Below, piece after piece: positions 1-6,863 of a stretch of DNA of 12,332 nt. The notes under the pieces are model-generated. The model saw nothing but the letters and a program-made list of their open reading frames with translations, was not told the DNA's origin and did no database searches. The translations under genes and the position numbers were made by a program. The number at the start of each line of letters is the position of its first letter. The first letter of the stretch is position 1. The stretch covers positions 1 to 12,332 of the forward strand of contig JBOHPP010000101.1 in the NCBI GenBank assembly GCA_050731755.1, in the 5' to 3' direction. This DNA comes from JBOHPP01 sp050731755. Lineage in GTDB: Bacteria; Methylomirabilota; Methylomirabilia; Rokubacteriales; CSP1-6.

Positions 1-722
1 AGGAGGCCCGGCAGCAGTGGGCCCAGCAAATCGCCGACTGGCGCGCCCGGTTCCCGCTCCGCTACGAGTGGAGCGACGACGTCGTCAAGCCGCAGTACGT
101 CATCCAGGAGCTGTCCAACCTGACGCAAGGCGAGGCCTTCGTGGTGACCGGCGTCGGCCAGCACCAGATGTGGGCCGCCCCGTACTACAAGTTCACACAC
201 CCGCGGCGCTGGTGTACGTCGGGCGGGCTGGGGACCATGGGCTACGGGCTGCCGACGGCGATGGGGGTGCAGGCGGCCCAGCCCGGGCGACTCGTCGTCA
301 ACATCGACGGCGACGGCTCCTTCGCCATGAACAGCCAGGAGCTGGCGACCTGCTTCACGGAGGGCCTGCCGGTCAAGACCATCATCATCAACAACAGCGG
401 CCACGGCATGGTGCGGCAGTGGCAGCGCATCATCTACAACGAGCGGTACTGCGCCATCGATCTGCCCGGGGTTCCAGACTGGGTTCGCCTGGCCGAGGCC
501 TATGGGTGCGTGGGACTGCGCGTCACCAAGCCGAGCGAGGTGGTGCCGGCCCTGGAGAAGATGCTGAGCACCCCGGCGCCGGTGGTGCTCGACGTGTGCG
601 TAGACAAGGACGAGTGTGTCTTCCCGATGGTGCCGGCGGGCGGGGCCAACACGGACATGATCCTCGAGCTCCCCAGCCGGGCCACCAAAGAGAAGGCCGC
701 CAAGTCCCAGACGGGGTTCTAG
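1..722 (+). CDS. ilvB: Acetolactate synthase large subunit, C-terminal part (5' truncated by window edge)
   Basis: This is the last 239 residues of the thiamine-diphosphate enzyme that condenses two pyruvates to acetolactate (or pyruvate with 2-oxobutyrate), the first common step of valine, leucine and isoleucine synthesis. The frame is open from position 3 and stops at TAG 720-722. The ThDP/Mg signature is clear: GDGSFAMNSQEL begins at 309 and closes with the NN pair at 390-395, followed by GMVRQWQ. Upstream, SGGLGTMGYGLPTAMG is the usual segment before the cofactor loop. A small departure from the family is NNSGHGMV where NNGYLGMV is common. It heads an operon with ilvN and ilvC; its promoter lies outside the window. 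The identification is firm, and only the N-terminal and FAD-binding parts are unseen. Confidence 0.95.
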   Translation, partial: EARQQWAQQIADWRARFPLRYEWSDDVVKPQYVIQELSNLTQGEAFVVTGVGQHQMWAAPYYKFTHPRRWCTSGGLGTMGYGLPTAMGVQAAQPGRLVVNIDGDGSFAMNSQELATCFTEGLPVKTIIINNSGHGMVRQWQRIIYNERYCAIDLPGVPDWVRLAEAYGCVGLRVTKPSEVVPALEKMLSTPAPVVLDVCVDKDECVFPMVPAGGANTDMILELPSRATKEKAAKSQTGF

Positions 723-734
723 GAGTCGACGGTC

Positions 735-857
735 ATGAGAAACAGTGAGCGACGACCGCGGCCTCGGCGGCCCGGTTCCGAGCGCCGGCTTCGCCGGCGC
801 AATCTGTTCGGGGGGAGGAATCGGAGGGGGCCGTTGAGGCCCCCTCCGACGGTCTGA
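735..857 (+). CDS. Possible 40-codon Arg-rich small ORF between ilvB and ilvN
   Basis: An ATG at 735 follows an AGGAG at 721-725 (9-nt gap) that overlaps the ilvB stop. The frame runs 40 codons to TGA 855-857, which shares its A with the ilvN ATG (TGATG). The peptide starts MRNSERRPRPRRPGSERR and has 15 arginines; it has three Leu, one Val and no Ile, so it does not look like a classical branched-chain leader peptide. It spans both hairpins in this gap. What favours it is the Shine-Dalgarno match and the stop/start overlap, which would let ribosomes melt the second hairpin and reinitiate on ilvN. Against it, Arg-rich frames arise easily by chance in GC-rich DNA. It could simply be noncoding spacer. 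Confidence 0.25.
   Translation: MRNSERRPRPRRPGSERRLRRRNLFGGRNRRGPLRPPPTV
782..800 (+). repeat. Perfect 8-bp hairpin in the ilvB-ilvN gap
   Basis: GCGCCGGC (782-789), loop TTC, GCCGGCGC (793-800). The stem is all G-C with a 3-nt loop and is not followed by a T-run, so it is not a typical intrinsic terminator. It may stabilise or mark a processing point in the message between ilvB and ilvN. The structure is visible; the role is inferred. Confidence 0.5.
821..849 (+). promoter_or_regulatory. Perfect 12-bp hairpin directly before the ilvN start
   Basis: TCGGAGGGGGCC (821-832), loop GTTGA, GGCCCCCTCCGA (838-849). The 3' arm ends 7 nt before the ilvN ATG. The only purine-rich ribosome-binding-like sequence near ilvN (GGAGGGGG, 823-830) is inside the 5' arm, so folding would hide it. 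There is no T-run after the stem, so termination is unlikely. A role in setting ilvN translation or the IlvB:IlvN ratio is inference. Confidence 0.5.
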
Positions 858-1435
858 TGCACAACGGAGCGGAGCCGCGCAAGCACACCATCTCGGTCCT
901 CGTCGAGAACAAGTTCGGCGTGCTCAGCCGGGTGGCCGGGCTGTTCTCGGCCCGGGGCTACAACATCGAGAGCCTGTCGGTGGGCGAGACGCTCGACCCC
1001 AGCGCGAGCCGGATGACCATCGTCGTGTACGGCGACGAGTTCGTGATCGAGCAGGTGATGAAGCAGCTCCACAAGCTCGTCGACGTCATCAAGGTCAACG
1101 ATCTGACCGACGAGGACCACGTCGAGCGCGAGCTGATGCTGATCCGGGTCAACGCCGAACCGCAGCATCGCGCCGAGATCTTGCGCACCGCCGACATCTT
1201 CCGGGCCAAGGTCGTGGACGTGACGGCGCTCAGCTTCACCCTGGAAGCCACCGGCGACGAAGAGAAGCTGGAGGCGCTCATCGAGCTCCTCCGGCCCATG
1301 GGAATTCAGGAGCTGGTGCGGACGGGGAAGGTCGCCATCGCCCGCGGTCCCAAGAACCGCAGCCGCCGGCCGGCCGAGGGGCCCAAGCGCCCGCGCATCT
1401 CCGAGGATCCCCGGGTGATCGGCTTCGCGGATTGA
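857..1435 (+). CDS. ilvN: Acetolactate synthase small (regulatory) subunit
   Basis: A 192-residue regulatory subunit that binds IlvB, raises its activity and gives feedback control by valine. An N-terminal ACT domain is clear: KHTISVLVENKFGVLSRVAG followed by LFSARGYNIESLSVG, about residues 9-85. The second conserved half (ELMLIRVNAEPQHRAEIL to SGKVALxRG-like TGKVAIARG) ends near residue 165. A basic tail of about 27 residues follows, longer than the usual IlvN end. The ATG at 857 is the first start that puts the ACT domain near the N-terminus. It lacks a free Shine-Dalgarno, since the nearest one lies in the hairpin just upstream, and its A is shared with the TGA of a possible small ORF. It is followed 43 nt later by ilvC. 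Confidence 0.95.
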   Translation: MHNGAEPRKHTISVLVENKFGVLSRVAGLFSARGYNIESLSVGETLDPSASRMTIVVYGDEFVIEQVMKQLHKLVDVIKVNDLTDEDHVERELMLIRVNAEPQHRAEILRTADIFRAKVVDVTALSFTLEATGDEEKLEALIELLRPMGIQELVRTGKVAIARGPKNRSRRPAEGPKRPRISEDPRVIGFAD

Positions 1436-1478
1436 ACCGACACGAATCGAAGACGCGCTGAGGAAAGGACGCGAGGAC

Positions 1479-2486
1479 ATGCCGGCAAAGATCTACTACG
1501 ACCAGGACGCCGATCTCGGGCTCCTCAAGGGCCGGAAGATCGCGATCATCGGCTACGGCAGCCAGGGCCACGCCCATGCGCTGAACCTCAGGGACTCCGG
1601 ACAGGACGTGGTGGTCGGCCTCTACAAGGGCTCGAAGAGCTGGCCCCGGGCCGAGAAGGACGGCCTGCGGGTGGCCCCGGTAGCCGAGGCCGCCCAGATG
1701 GCCGACATCGTCATGGTCCTGCTGCCTGACCAGGTCCACCGCTCGACCTACGAGGAGTCCATCCGGGGCGCGCTCGGCAAGGGCAAGACCCTCATGGTGG
1801 CCCACGGCTTTTCGATCCATTTCAACCAGATGGTCCCGCCGCCCGACGTCGACGTGGCCATGATCGCGCCCAAGGCGCCCGGCCACGTCATGCGTGACCT
1901 CTTCACCCAGGGCCCGGGCGTGCCCGCGCTGCTGGCCGTCCAGCAGGACGTGTCGGGCAAGGCCAAGGACGTCGCCCTCGCCTATGGCAAAGGGGTGGGG
2001 TGCACACGGGCTGGAGTCATTGAGACCACCTTCCGCGAGGAAACAGAGACGGATCTGTTCGGCGAGCAGACGACGTTGTGCGGCGGCATCTCACATCTTA
2101 TTAAAGCCGCCTTCGAGACGCTGGTGGAGGCCGGCTATCAGCCGGAGGTCGCCTACTTCGAGTGCATGCACGAGATGAAGCTCATCGTCGACCTGTTCTA
2201 CCAGGGCGGCCTCGCCTACATGCGTTACTCGGTCTCGGACACTGCCGAGTTCGGCGACTACACGCGGGGCCCGCGGATCGTGAACGAGGAGACGAAGGCC
2301 GAGATGAAGAAGATCCTGGCCGAGATCCAGTCCGGCCAGTTCGCGCGGGAGTGGGTGCTGGAGAACCAGGCCAACCGGGCCTCGTTCCTGGCCATGCGCA
2401 ACCGCGACGCCGGGCACCAGATCGAAGAGGTCGGCAAGCGGCTCCGGGCCATGATGTCCTGGATCAAGCCGCCTCGGATGGGATGA
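1479..2486 (+). CDS. ilvC: Ketol-acid reductoisomerase, class I (short form)
   Basis: A 335-residue enzyme of the short class I type. It isomerises and reduces acetolactate (or acetohydroxybutyrate) to the dihydroxy acid with NADPH and Mg2+. The Rossmann loop GYGSQGHAHALNLRDSG begins at about residue 25. The loop with SKS near residues 52-54 suits phosphate binding by NADPH (inference). Metal ligands fall in ETETDLFGEQ (D192, E196) and YFECMHEMK (E228, E232), which matches the family. The ATG has an AGGAAAGGA at 1461-1469 and a closer GAGG at 1473-1476. It is in one operon with ilvBN; dihydroxyacid dehydratase (ilvD) is not in the window. Confidence 0.97.
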   Translation: MPAKIYYDQDADLGLLKGRKIAIIGYGSQGHAHALNLRDSGQDVVVGLYKGSKSWPRAEKDGLRVAPVAEAAQMADIVMVLLPDQVHRSTYEESIRGALGKGKTLMVAHGFSIHFNQMVPPPDVDVAMIAPKAPGHVMRDLFTQGPGVPALLAVQQDVSGKAKDVALAYGKGVGCTRAGVIETTFREETETDLFGEQTTLCGGISHLIKAAFETLVEAGYQPEVAYFECMHEMKLIVDLFYQGGLAYMRYSVSDTAEFGDYTRGPRIVNEETKAEMKKILAEIQSGQFAREWVLENQANRASFLAMRNRDAGHQIEEVGKRLRAMMSWIKPPRMG

Positions 2487-2488
2487 GG
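2485..2488 (+). promoter_or_regulatory. Ribosome binding site supporting the GTG start of psd
   Basis: GAGG overlaps the last bases of the ilvC stop codon and lies 5 nt before GTG 2494. This supports the GTG start for psd and translational coupling to ilvC. Confidence 0.55.
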
Positions 2489-2493
2489 TTGAA

Positions 2494-3141
2494 GTGGGGA
2501 AGAAAAATAAGAAAAGACGTATCCCGGTGGCCCGTGAGGGCTGGCCATTCATCCTGGGGCCGGCCGCAGTGGCCGCGGGGCTCTGGGTGACCGGCCACCG
2601 GCGACTGGCCGCGCCATTCGCGGCGGCGTCGCTGGCCTCGCTCGGGTTCTTCCGCGACCCCGAGCGCGAGGTGACGGCGGCGGCCAACGCGGTGCTGGCT
2701 CCGGCGGACGGGACGGTGCGCGAGGTCGTCGACGACGTGGACGACTGGGTGGGGCCGGCGGTGCGAGTTTCCATCTTCCTCTCGCCGCTCGACGTCCACA
2801 TCAACCGCGCGCCCATCGGGGGCCTGGTCGTCTCCACGACCTATACGCCGGGCCGGTTCCTGGCCGCCTGGAAGGCGGAGGCCAGCCGGGTGAACGAACG
2901 GTGCGCCGTCCACCTGCAGGGAGACACCGCCCGGATCACGGTCGTCCAGGTGGCCGGGGTGGCGGCGCGGCGGATCGTCTGCCGCGTCGGTGCCGGCGAC
3001 AAGCTGGCCGCCGGCGAGCGCTTCGGGATGATCCGCTTCGGTTCGCGCACCGACTGCCTGATGCCCCGGGGGACCGCCGTCCGCGTCCGCCCCGGCGACC
3101 GCGTCGTCGCCGGCATCACCGTCCTCGGGGTCCTGGCGTGA
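2494..3141 (+). CDS. psd: Phosphatidylserine decarboxylase, short pyruvoyl type
   Basis: A 215-residue proenzyme that decarboxylates phosphatidylserine to phosphatidylethanolamine at the membrane. It starts at GTG. The self-cleavage site is RFGS (Gly183-Ser184), where Ser becomes the pyruvoyl group; this leaves a small C-terminal alpha chain of about 32 residues. APADGTV (Asp72) and DVHINRAP (His102) are the conserved residues implicated in self-processing. A hydrophobic stretch at about residues 18-50 probably anchors it. At roughly 215 residues it belongs to the short form found in many Deltaproteobacteria and archaea, not the longer E. coli form. It overlaps pssA by 4 nt, so the enzyme supplying its substrate is made from the same message. 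Confidence 0.95.
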   Translation: MGKKNKKRRIPVAREGWPFILGPAAVAAGLWVTGHRRLAAPFAAASLASLGFFRDPEREVTAAANAVLAPADGTVREVVDDVDDWVGPAVRVSIFLSPLDVHINRAPIGGLVVSTTYTPGRFLAAWKAEASRVNERCAVHLQGDTARITVVQVAGVAARRIVCRVGAGDKLAAGERFGMIRFGSRTDCLMPRGTAVRVRPGDRVVAGITVLGVLA

Positions 3142-3935
3142 TCAGGCGCTCAGGAGCGCGTGGTCTCCGCCGGCGTCGCTGGCAGGAGCTCAGGGAGAAG
3201 CGGCGGCGCGGCATCTTCCTGCTGCCCAGCCTGCTCACCACCGGTAACCTCTTCTGCGGATTCTTCGCGCTCGTGCTGTCGGCCAACCGGCGCTACGAGG
3301 AGGCGGCGCTGGCGATCTTCGTGGCCATGATCATGGACCTCCTGGACGGGCGAGTGGCCAGGCTCATGAAAGCCACCAGTCAGTTCGGCGTCGAGTTCGA
3401 CTCGCTGGCCGATGTCGTCTCGTTCTGCGTGGCCCCGGCGTTTCTCCTCTATATGTTCGCCCTGGGCGACCTGGGCCGGCCGGCCTGGTTCGGCGCCTTC
3501 CTGTTCGTCATCTGCGGCGCGCTCCGCCTGGCCCGCTTCAACGTCCAGACCGGCACCGTGGACCGGCGGTTCTTCATCGGCCTCAGCACGCCGGCGGCGG
3601 CCGGCATCGTGGCCTCCAGCATCCTGCTGCTGGAAGGGCAGCCGCTCGAGCGCTGGATGCAGGGGGGAATGGCGGCCGCGACCTACGTGGTGGCCCTGCT
3701 GATGGTTTCCACGTTCCGGTACTGGAGCTTCAAAGAGTTCGACTTCGCGCGCCGGCGGCCGGTGCAGACCCTGCTGGTTGTCGTGCTGGGTGTCATGATC
3801 GTGGCCACGCATCATGAGCTGTTTCTGTTCCTGCTCTTCGCCGGGTACGCGCTCTCGGGGCCGGCGCGGCGGCTCGTCGTGGGCCGGCCGGCGCCCGTCC
3901 CCGTTGGGGAGCTGGGCACGAAGGAGTCATCCTGA
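3138..3935 (+). CDS. pssA: CDP-diacylglycerol-serine O-phosphatidyltransferase
   Basis: An integral membrane enzyme of 265 residues that joins CDP-diacylglycerol and serine to phosphatidylserine, the substrate of the preceding Psd. The CDP-alcohol phosphotransferase signature is complete: D67-x2-D70-G71-x2-A74-R75, then G84, D88 and D92 (MDLLDGRVARLMKATSQFG, then VEFDSLAD). Several hydrophobic helices surround it, starting with FLLPSLLTTGNLFCGFFAL, and the N-terminus is very basic. The chosen start is GTG 3138, which overlaps the psd stop as GTGA; an open frame extends further upstream but inside psd. This is the PssA type of Gram-positives and Deltaproteobacteria, unrelated to E. coli PssA. 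Confidence 0.93.
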   Translation: MIRRSGARGLRRRRWQELREKRRRGIFLLPSLLTTGNLFCGFFALVLSANRRYEEAALAIFVAMIMDLLDGRVARLMKATSQFGVEFDSLADVVSFCVAPAFLLYMFALGDLGRPAWFGAFLFVICGALRLARFNVQTGTVDRRFFIGLSTPAAAGIVASSILLLEGQPLERWMQGGMAAATYVVALLMVSTFRYWSFKEFDFARRRPVQTLLVVVLGVMIVATHHELFLFLLFAGYALSGPARRLVVGRPAPVPVGELGTKESS

Positions 3936-3955
3936 AGACGGACGAGGGGGGACGT

Positions 3956-5500
3956 ATGGACCGCGTCATGATTTTCGACACGACCTTGCGGGATGGTGAG
4001 CAGGCGCCGGGCTTCTCCATGAACACTATGGAAAAGCTGGAGATGGCCCGTCAGCTCGCCCGCCTCAACGTGGACGTCATCGAGGCCGGGTTCCCGATCT
4101 CCTCGGACGAGGACTTCGAGGCGACCCGCGAGGTCGCCCGGCAGGTGGGGACGCTGGACGGGGCGCCGATCATCTGCGGCCTCAGCCGGGTCGGGCTCGG
4201 CGACATCGACCGCTGCTGGGAGGCCGTGAAGCACGCCCGGCGGCCGCGCATCCACACCTTCGTGGCCACCTCCGACATCCACCTCAAGTACAAGCTGCGC
4301 AAGTCGCGGGCCGAGGTCATGAAGGCAGCGGTGGAGGCGGTGCGCCACGCCCGCGGCTACTGCGCGGACGTGGAGTTCTCCCCCGAGGACGCCTCGCGCT
4401 CGGACTTCGACTACATGTGCGACGTCCTGTCGGCCGTCATCGACGCCGGGGCGGGGACCATCAACATCCCCGACACGGTCGGCTACGCTATCCCACGGGA
4501 GTGGGGCGAGCGGATCGCCCGCATCCGGGACAAGGTGCAGGTGGCCGACCGGGTCGTGCTCTCCGTCCATTGCCACAACGACCTCGGTCAGGCGGTGGCC
4601 AACTCCCTGACCGCGATCATGAACGGTGCCCGCCAGGTGGAGTGCACCATCAACGGCATCGGCGAGCGGGCCGGCAACGCCTCACTGGAGGAGATCGTGA
4701 TGGCGCTGCGCACCCGCCAGGACTTCTTCGGCTTCGACAGCCGGGTGCGCAGCGAAGAGATCTTCCGGACCTCCCGGCTGCTGTCGCACATCACCGGCGT
4801 GCACGTCCAGCCCAACAAGGCCATCGTGGGCGAGAACGCCTTCGCCCATGAGGCGGGCATCCACCAGGACGGTGTGCTGAAGGAAAAGCTGACCTACGAG
4901 ATCATGCGGCCGGAGGACATCGGTCGGCCCTCCAACAAGCTGGTGCTGGGCAAACACTCCGGACGCCACGCGCTGGCCGCCCGACTCAAGGACCTGGGCT
5001 TCGACCTGGCCGGCGCCGACCTCGACCGCGCCTTCAAGGCGTTCAAGGACCTGGCCGACCGGAAGAAGGAGGTCTACGACGAGGATCTCATGGCCATCGT
5101 GACCGACGAGGCGACCCAGGCCGAGGGCGCCTACCAGCTCGAGTACCTGCACGTGATCAGCGGCACCAGCGTCATCCCCTCGGCCACCGTCAAGCTGCGC
5201 AAGGACGGACAGTCTCACCAGGACTCCGGAGTCGGCGACGGGCCCGTCGACGCGGTGCTCAACGCCATCGACGCCATCACCGGGATGAAGGGGCGCCTGC
5301 AAGACTACGCGCTGCGGGCGGCCACCTCCGGTAAGGACGCCGTCGGCGAGGTGGCGGTGAAGGTGGACTTCGACGGCACCGTGGTCTCCGGCAAAGGGTC
5401 GTCCACCGACGTGATCGAGGCGAGCGCCCGAGCGTATCTCTCGGCGCTCAATCGCTTGGTGCGGCAGTCCGGGCAGCGCATGAAGGAGGTCGGACCCTGA
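3956..5500 (+). CDS. leuA: 2-Isopropylmalate synthase
   Basis: A full-length 514-residue enzyme that condenses acetyl-CoA and 2-oxoisovalerate, the first committed step to leucine. The TIM barrel opens with FDTTLRDGEQAPG (Arg12-Asp13). The divalent metal is bound through HCHNDLG (His205, His207) and the GERAGNASLEEI segment (Asn241). NAFAHEAGIHQDG is the conserved linker-side motif. The C-terminal allosteric domain that binds leucine is present from about residue 390, with the GVGDGPVDAVLNAI motif. The ATG at 3956 is preceded by GAGGGGG about 5 nt upstream; a second ATG at codon 5 is less likely. Citramalate synthase is a related alternative, but the length and leuB context favour LeuA. Confidence 0.95.
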   Translation: MDRVMIFDTTLRDGEQAPGFSMNTMEKLEMARQLARLNVDVIEAGFPISSDEDFEATREVARQVGTLDGAPIICGLSRVGLGDIDRCWEAVKHARRPRIHTFVATSDIHLKYKLRKSRAEVMKAAVEAVRHARGYCADVEFSPEDASRSDFDYMCDVLSAVIDAGAGTINIPDTVGYAIPREWGERIARIRDKVQVADRVVLSVHCHNDLGQAVANSLTAIMNGARQVECTINGIGERAGNASLEEIVMALRTRQDFFGFDSRVRSEEIFRTSRLLSHITGVHVQPNKAIVGENAFAHEAGIHQDGVLKEKLTYEIMRPEDIGRPSNKLVLGKHSGRHALAARLKDLGFDLAGADLDRAFKAFKDLADRKKEVYDEDLMAIVTDEATQAEGAYQLEYLHVISGTSVIPSATVKLRKDGQSHQDSGVGDGPVDAVLNAIDAITGMKGRLQDYALRAATSGKDAVGEVAVKVDFDGTVVSGKGSSTDVIEASARAYLSALNRLVRQSGQRMKEVGP

Positions 5501-5505
5501 CGGCG

Positions 5506-5781
5506 ATGACGATTACCGAAAAGATCCTCGCCGACCACGCGGGCCAGCGCGAGGTCCACCCCGGCGAGCTGGTCGACTGCCGGCTCGCCATGCTGATGGG
5601 CAATGACATCACGGCACCCATCGCCATCATGTCTTTCGCGGACAGCCACTTGTTGATTCGGAACCTGAGCAAGAACGAGACGTATCACGCCACGCCGCTG
5701 CCCGACTTCGCCCGCGAGATCATGGCGGCGGGCGGCCTCATGAAGTACGTGGCCAAGAAGAAGGGTCTCAGGCCTCGATGA
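5506..5781 (+). pseudogene. In-frame leuC-leuD remnant: LeuC N-terminus joined to LeuD C-terminus
   Basis: This 91-codon frame sits exactly where leuC and leuD are expected, between leuA and leuB. Residues 1-44 read like the start of the isopropylmalate isomerase large subunit (MTITEKILADHAG, then GNDITAPIAI and the AI-x-x-F spacing). Residues from about 49 read like the end of the small subunit (LIRNLSKNETYHATPLP, then EIMAAGGLMKYVAKK). The join lies at about 5637-5650. Roughly 375 LeuC residues, including all three Fe-S cluster cysteines, and about 120 LeuD residues are missing, so it cannot be an isomerase. The stop overlaps the leuB start as ATGA, so the downstream junction looks native. 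It is either a real deletion or an assembly collapse. A small functional protein is possible but unsupported. Confidence 0.8.
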
Positions 5782-6863
5782 GCACGTACCGCATCGCGGT
5801 GCTGCCCGGCGACGGCATCGGCCAGGAGGTCACCCCCGAGGCCGTCCGGGTCCTCCAGACCGTCGCCAAGAGCGCCGGCTTCGGCCTGGAGTTCGAGCAG
5901 GCGCCGGTCGGGGGCGGTGCCATCGACGCCGCCGGCACGCCGCTGCCGCCCAAGACACTCGAGTTGTGCCGGCGGGCCCACGCCATCCTGTTCGGCGCAG
6001 TGGGCGGCCCCAAGTGGGACGCGGCTCCCCAGGAGCAGCGCCCGGAGCGGGGGCTGCTGGCCCTGCGCAAGGAACTGGACCTCTACGCGAACCTGCGCCC
6101 GGCCCGCTGCTTTCCCACCCTCGTCGACGCCTCGCCGCTCAAGCGCGAGATCGTCGAGGGCACCGACATCATGGTGATCCGGGAGCTGACGGGGGGACTC
6201 TATTTCGGCGAGCCCCGTGGCGTGGAGACCTTCGCCGACGGCGGGGCCCGGGGCGTCAACACCATGGTCTACACGACGCGGGAGATCGAGCGCGTGGCCC
6301 GGGTCGGTTTCGAGGTCGCCGGCAAGCGGCGCCGGCGCCTGGCCTCCGTCGACAAGGCCAACGTGCTCGCCGTCTCCCAGCTCTGGCGCGACGTGGTGAG
6401 CCGCGTGGCCCAGGAGTATCCCGACGTGGTGCTCGAGCATGTGCTGGTCGACAACTGCGCCATGGCGCTCGTTCAGCGACCGACGTACTTCGACACCATT
6501 GTGACCGAGAACACCTTCGGTGATATTTTGTCGGATGAGGCGGCGATCCTGGCCGGCTCGATGGGCATGCTGCCGTCGGCCTCGCTGGGCGGCACCGTGA
6601 GTCTCTACGAGCCGGTGCACGGCACGGCGCCGGACATCGCGGGGCAGGGCATCGCCAATCCGATCGCTGCGATCCTCTCGGCCGCCATGCTCCTGCGTTA
6701 TGCCCTGGACCGGCCCCAGGACGCCGACCGCGTCGAAGGGGCGGTGGCCGCGGTCCTGGAGGCGGGGCACCGCACGCGCGACATTGCGCCGCGAGGCGGC
6801 CCCGCGCTCGGCACGCGGCAGATGGGGGATCTGATCGTGCGAGAGGTGGAGGCTCGGTACTGA
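5778..6863 (+). CDS. leuB: 3-Isopropylmalate dehydrogenase
   Basis: A 361-residue NAD-dependent enzyme that oxidises and decarboxylates 3-isopropylmalate in leucine synthesis. The GDGIG loop is at residues 11-15. Substrate arginines lie in ALRKELDLYANLRPAR (Arg97, Arg107). Catalytic Tyr142 (GGLYFGEP) and Lys193 (SVDKANVL) are present, as are the metal aspartates Asp225, Asp249 and Asp253 (NTFGDILSDEAA). The NAD site is HGTAPDIAG. Length and motifs match LeuB rather than isocitrate or tartrate dehydrogenase. The ATG overlaps the preceding remnant by 4 nt (ATGA), and the stop overlaps the asd start by 1 nt. Its substrate must come from an isomerase that the window does not encode intact. Confidence 0.96.
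   Translation: MSTYRIAVLPGDGIGQEVTPEAVRVLQTVAKSAGFGLEFEQAPVGGGAIDAAGTPLPPKTLELCRRAHAILFGAVGGPKWDAAPQEQRPERGLLALRKELDLYANLRPARCFPTLVDASPLKREIVEGTDIMVIRELTGGLYFGEPRGVETFADGGARGVNTMVYTTREIERVARVGFEVAGKRRRRLASVDKANVLAVSQLWRDVVSRVAQEYPDVVLEHVLVDNCAMALVQRPTYFDTIVTENTFGDILSDEAAILAGSMGMLPSASLGGTVSLYEPVHGTAPDIAGQGIANPIAAILSAAMLLRYALDRPQDADRVEGAVAAVLEAGHRTRDIAPRGGPALGTRQMGDLIVREVEARY

Noticed and set aside
17..748. + strand frame overlapping the ilvB end
   Set aside because: It is an Arg/Gly-rich shadow; the neighbouring frame holds the ThDP motif of IlvB.
782..849. Rho-independent terminator(s) between ilvB and ilvN
   Set aside because: The stems are strong, but neither is followed by a run of T, and transcription must pass to reach ilvN in the same operon.
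719..1480. Long open frame on the minus strand across ilvN
   Set aside because: It mirrors ilvN codon structure in GC-rich DNA, has no family motifs, and would oppose the operon.
5506..5781. Reading the 91-codon frame as an intact small gene of its own
   Set aside because: Its two halves match opposite ends of LeuC and LeuD in the expected gene slot, so a deletion or assembly join explains it better than a new family.
5685..6770. 361-codon open frame on the minus strand opposite leuB
   Set aside because: It lies antisense to a clearly functional leuB with all catalytic residues. Its composition (His-, Gly-, Asp- and Arg-rich) is typical of a GC shadow frame.
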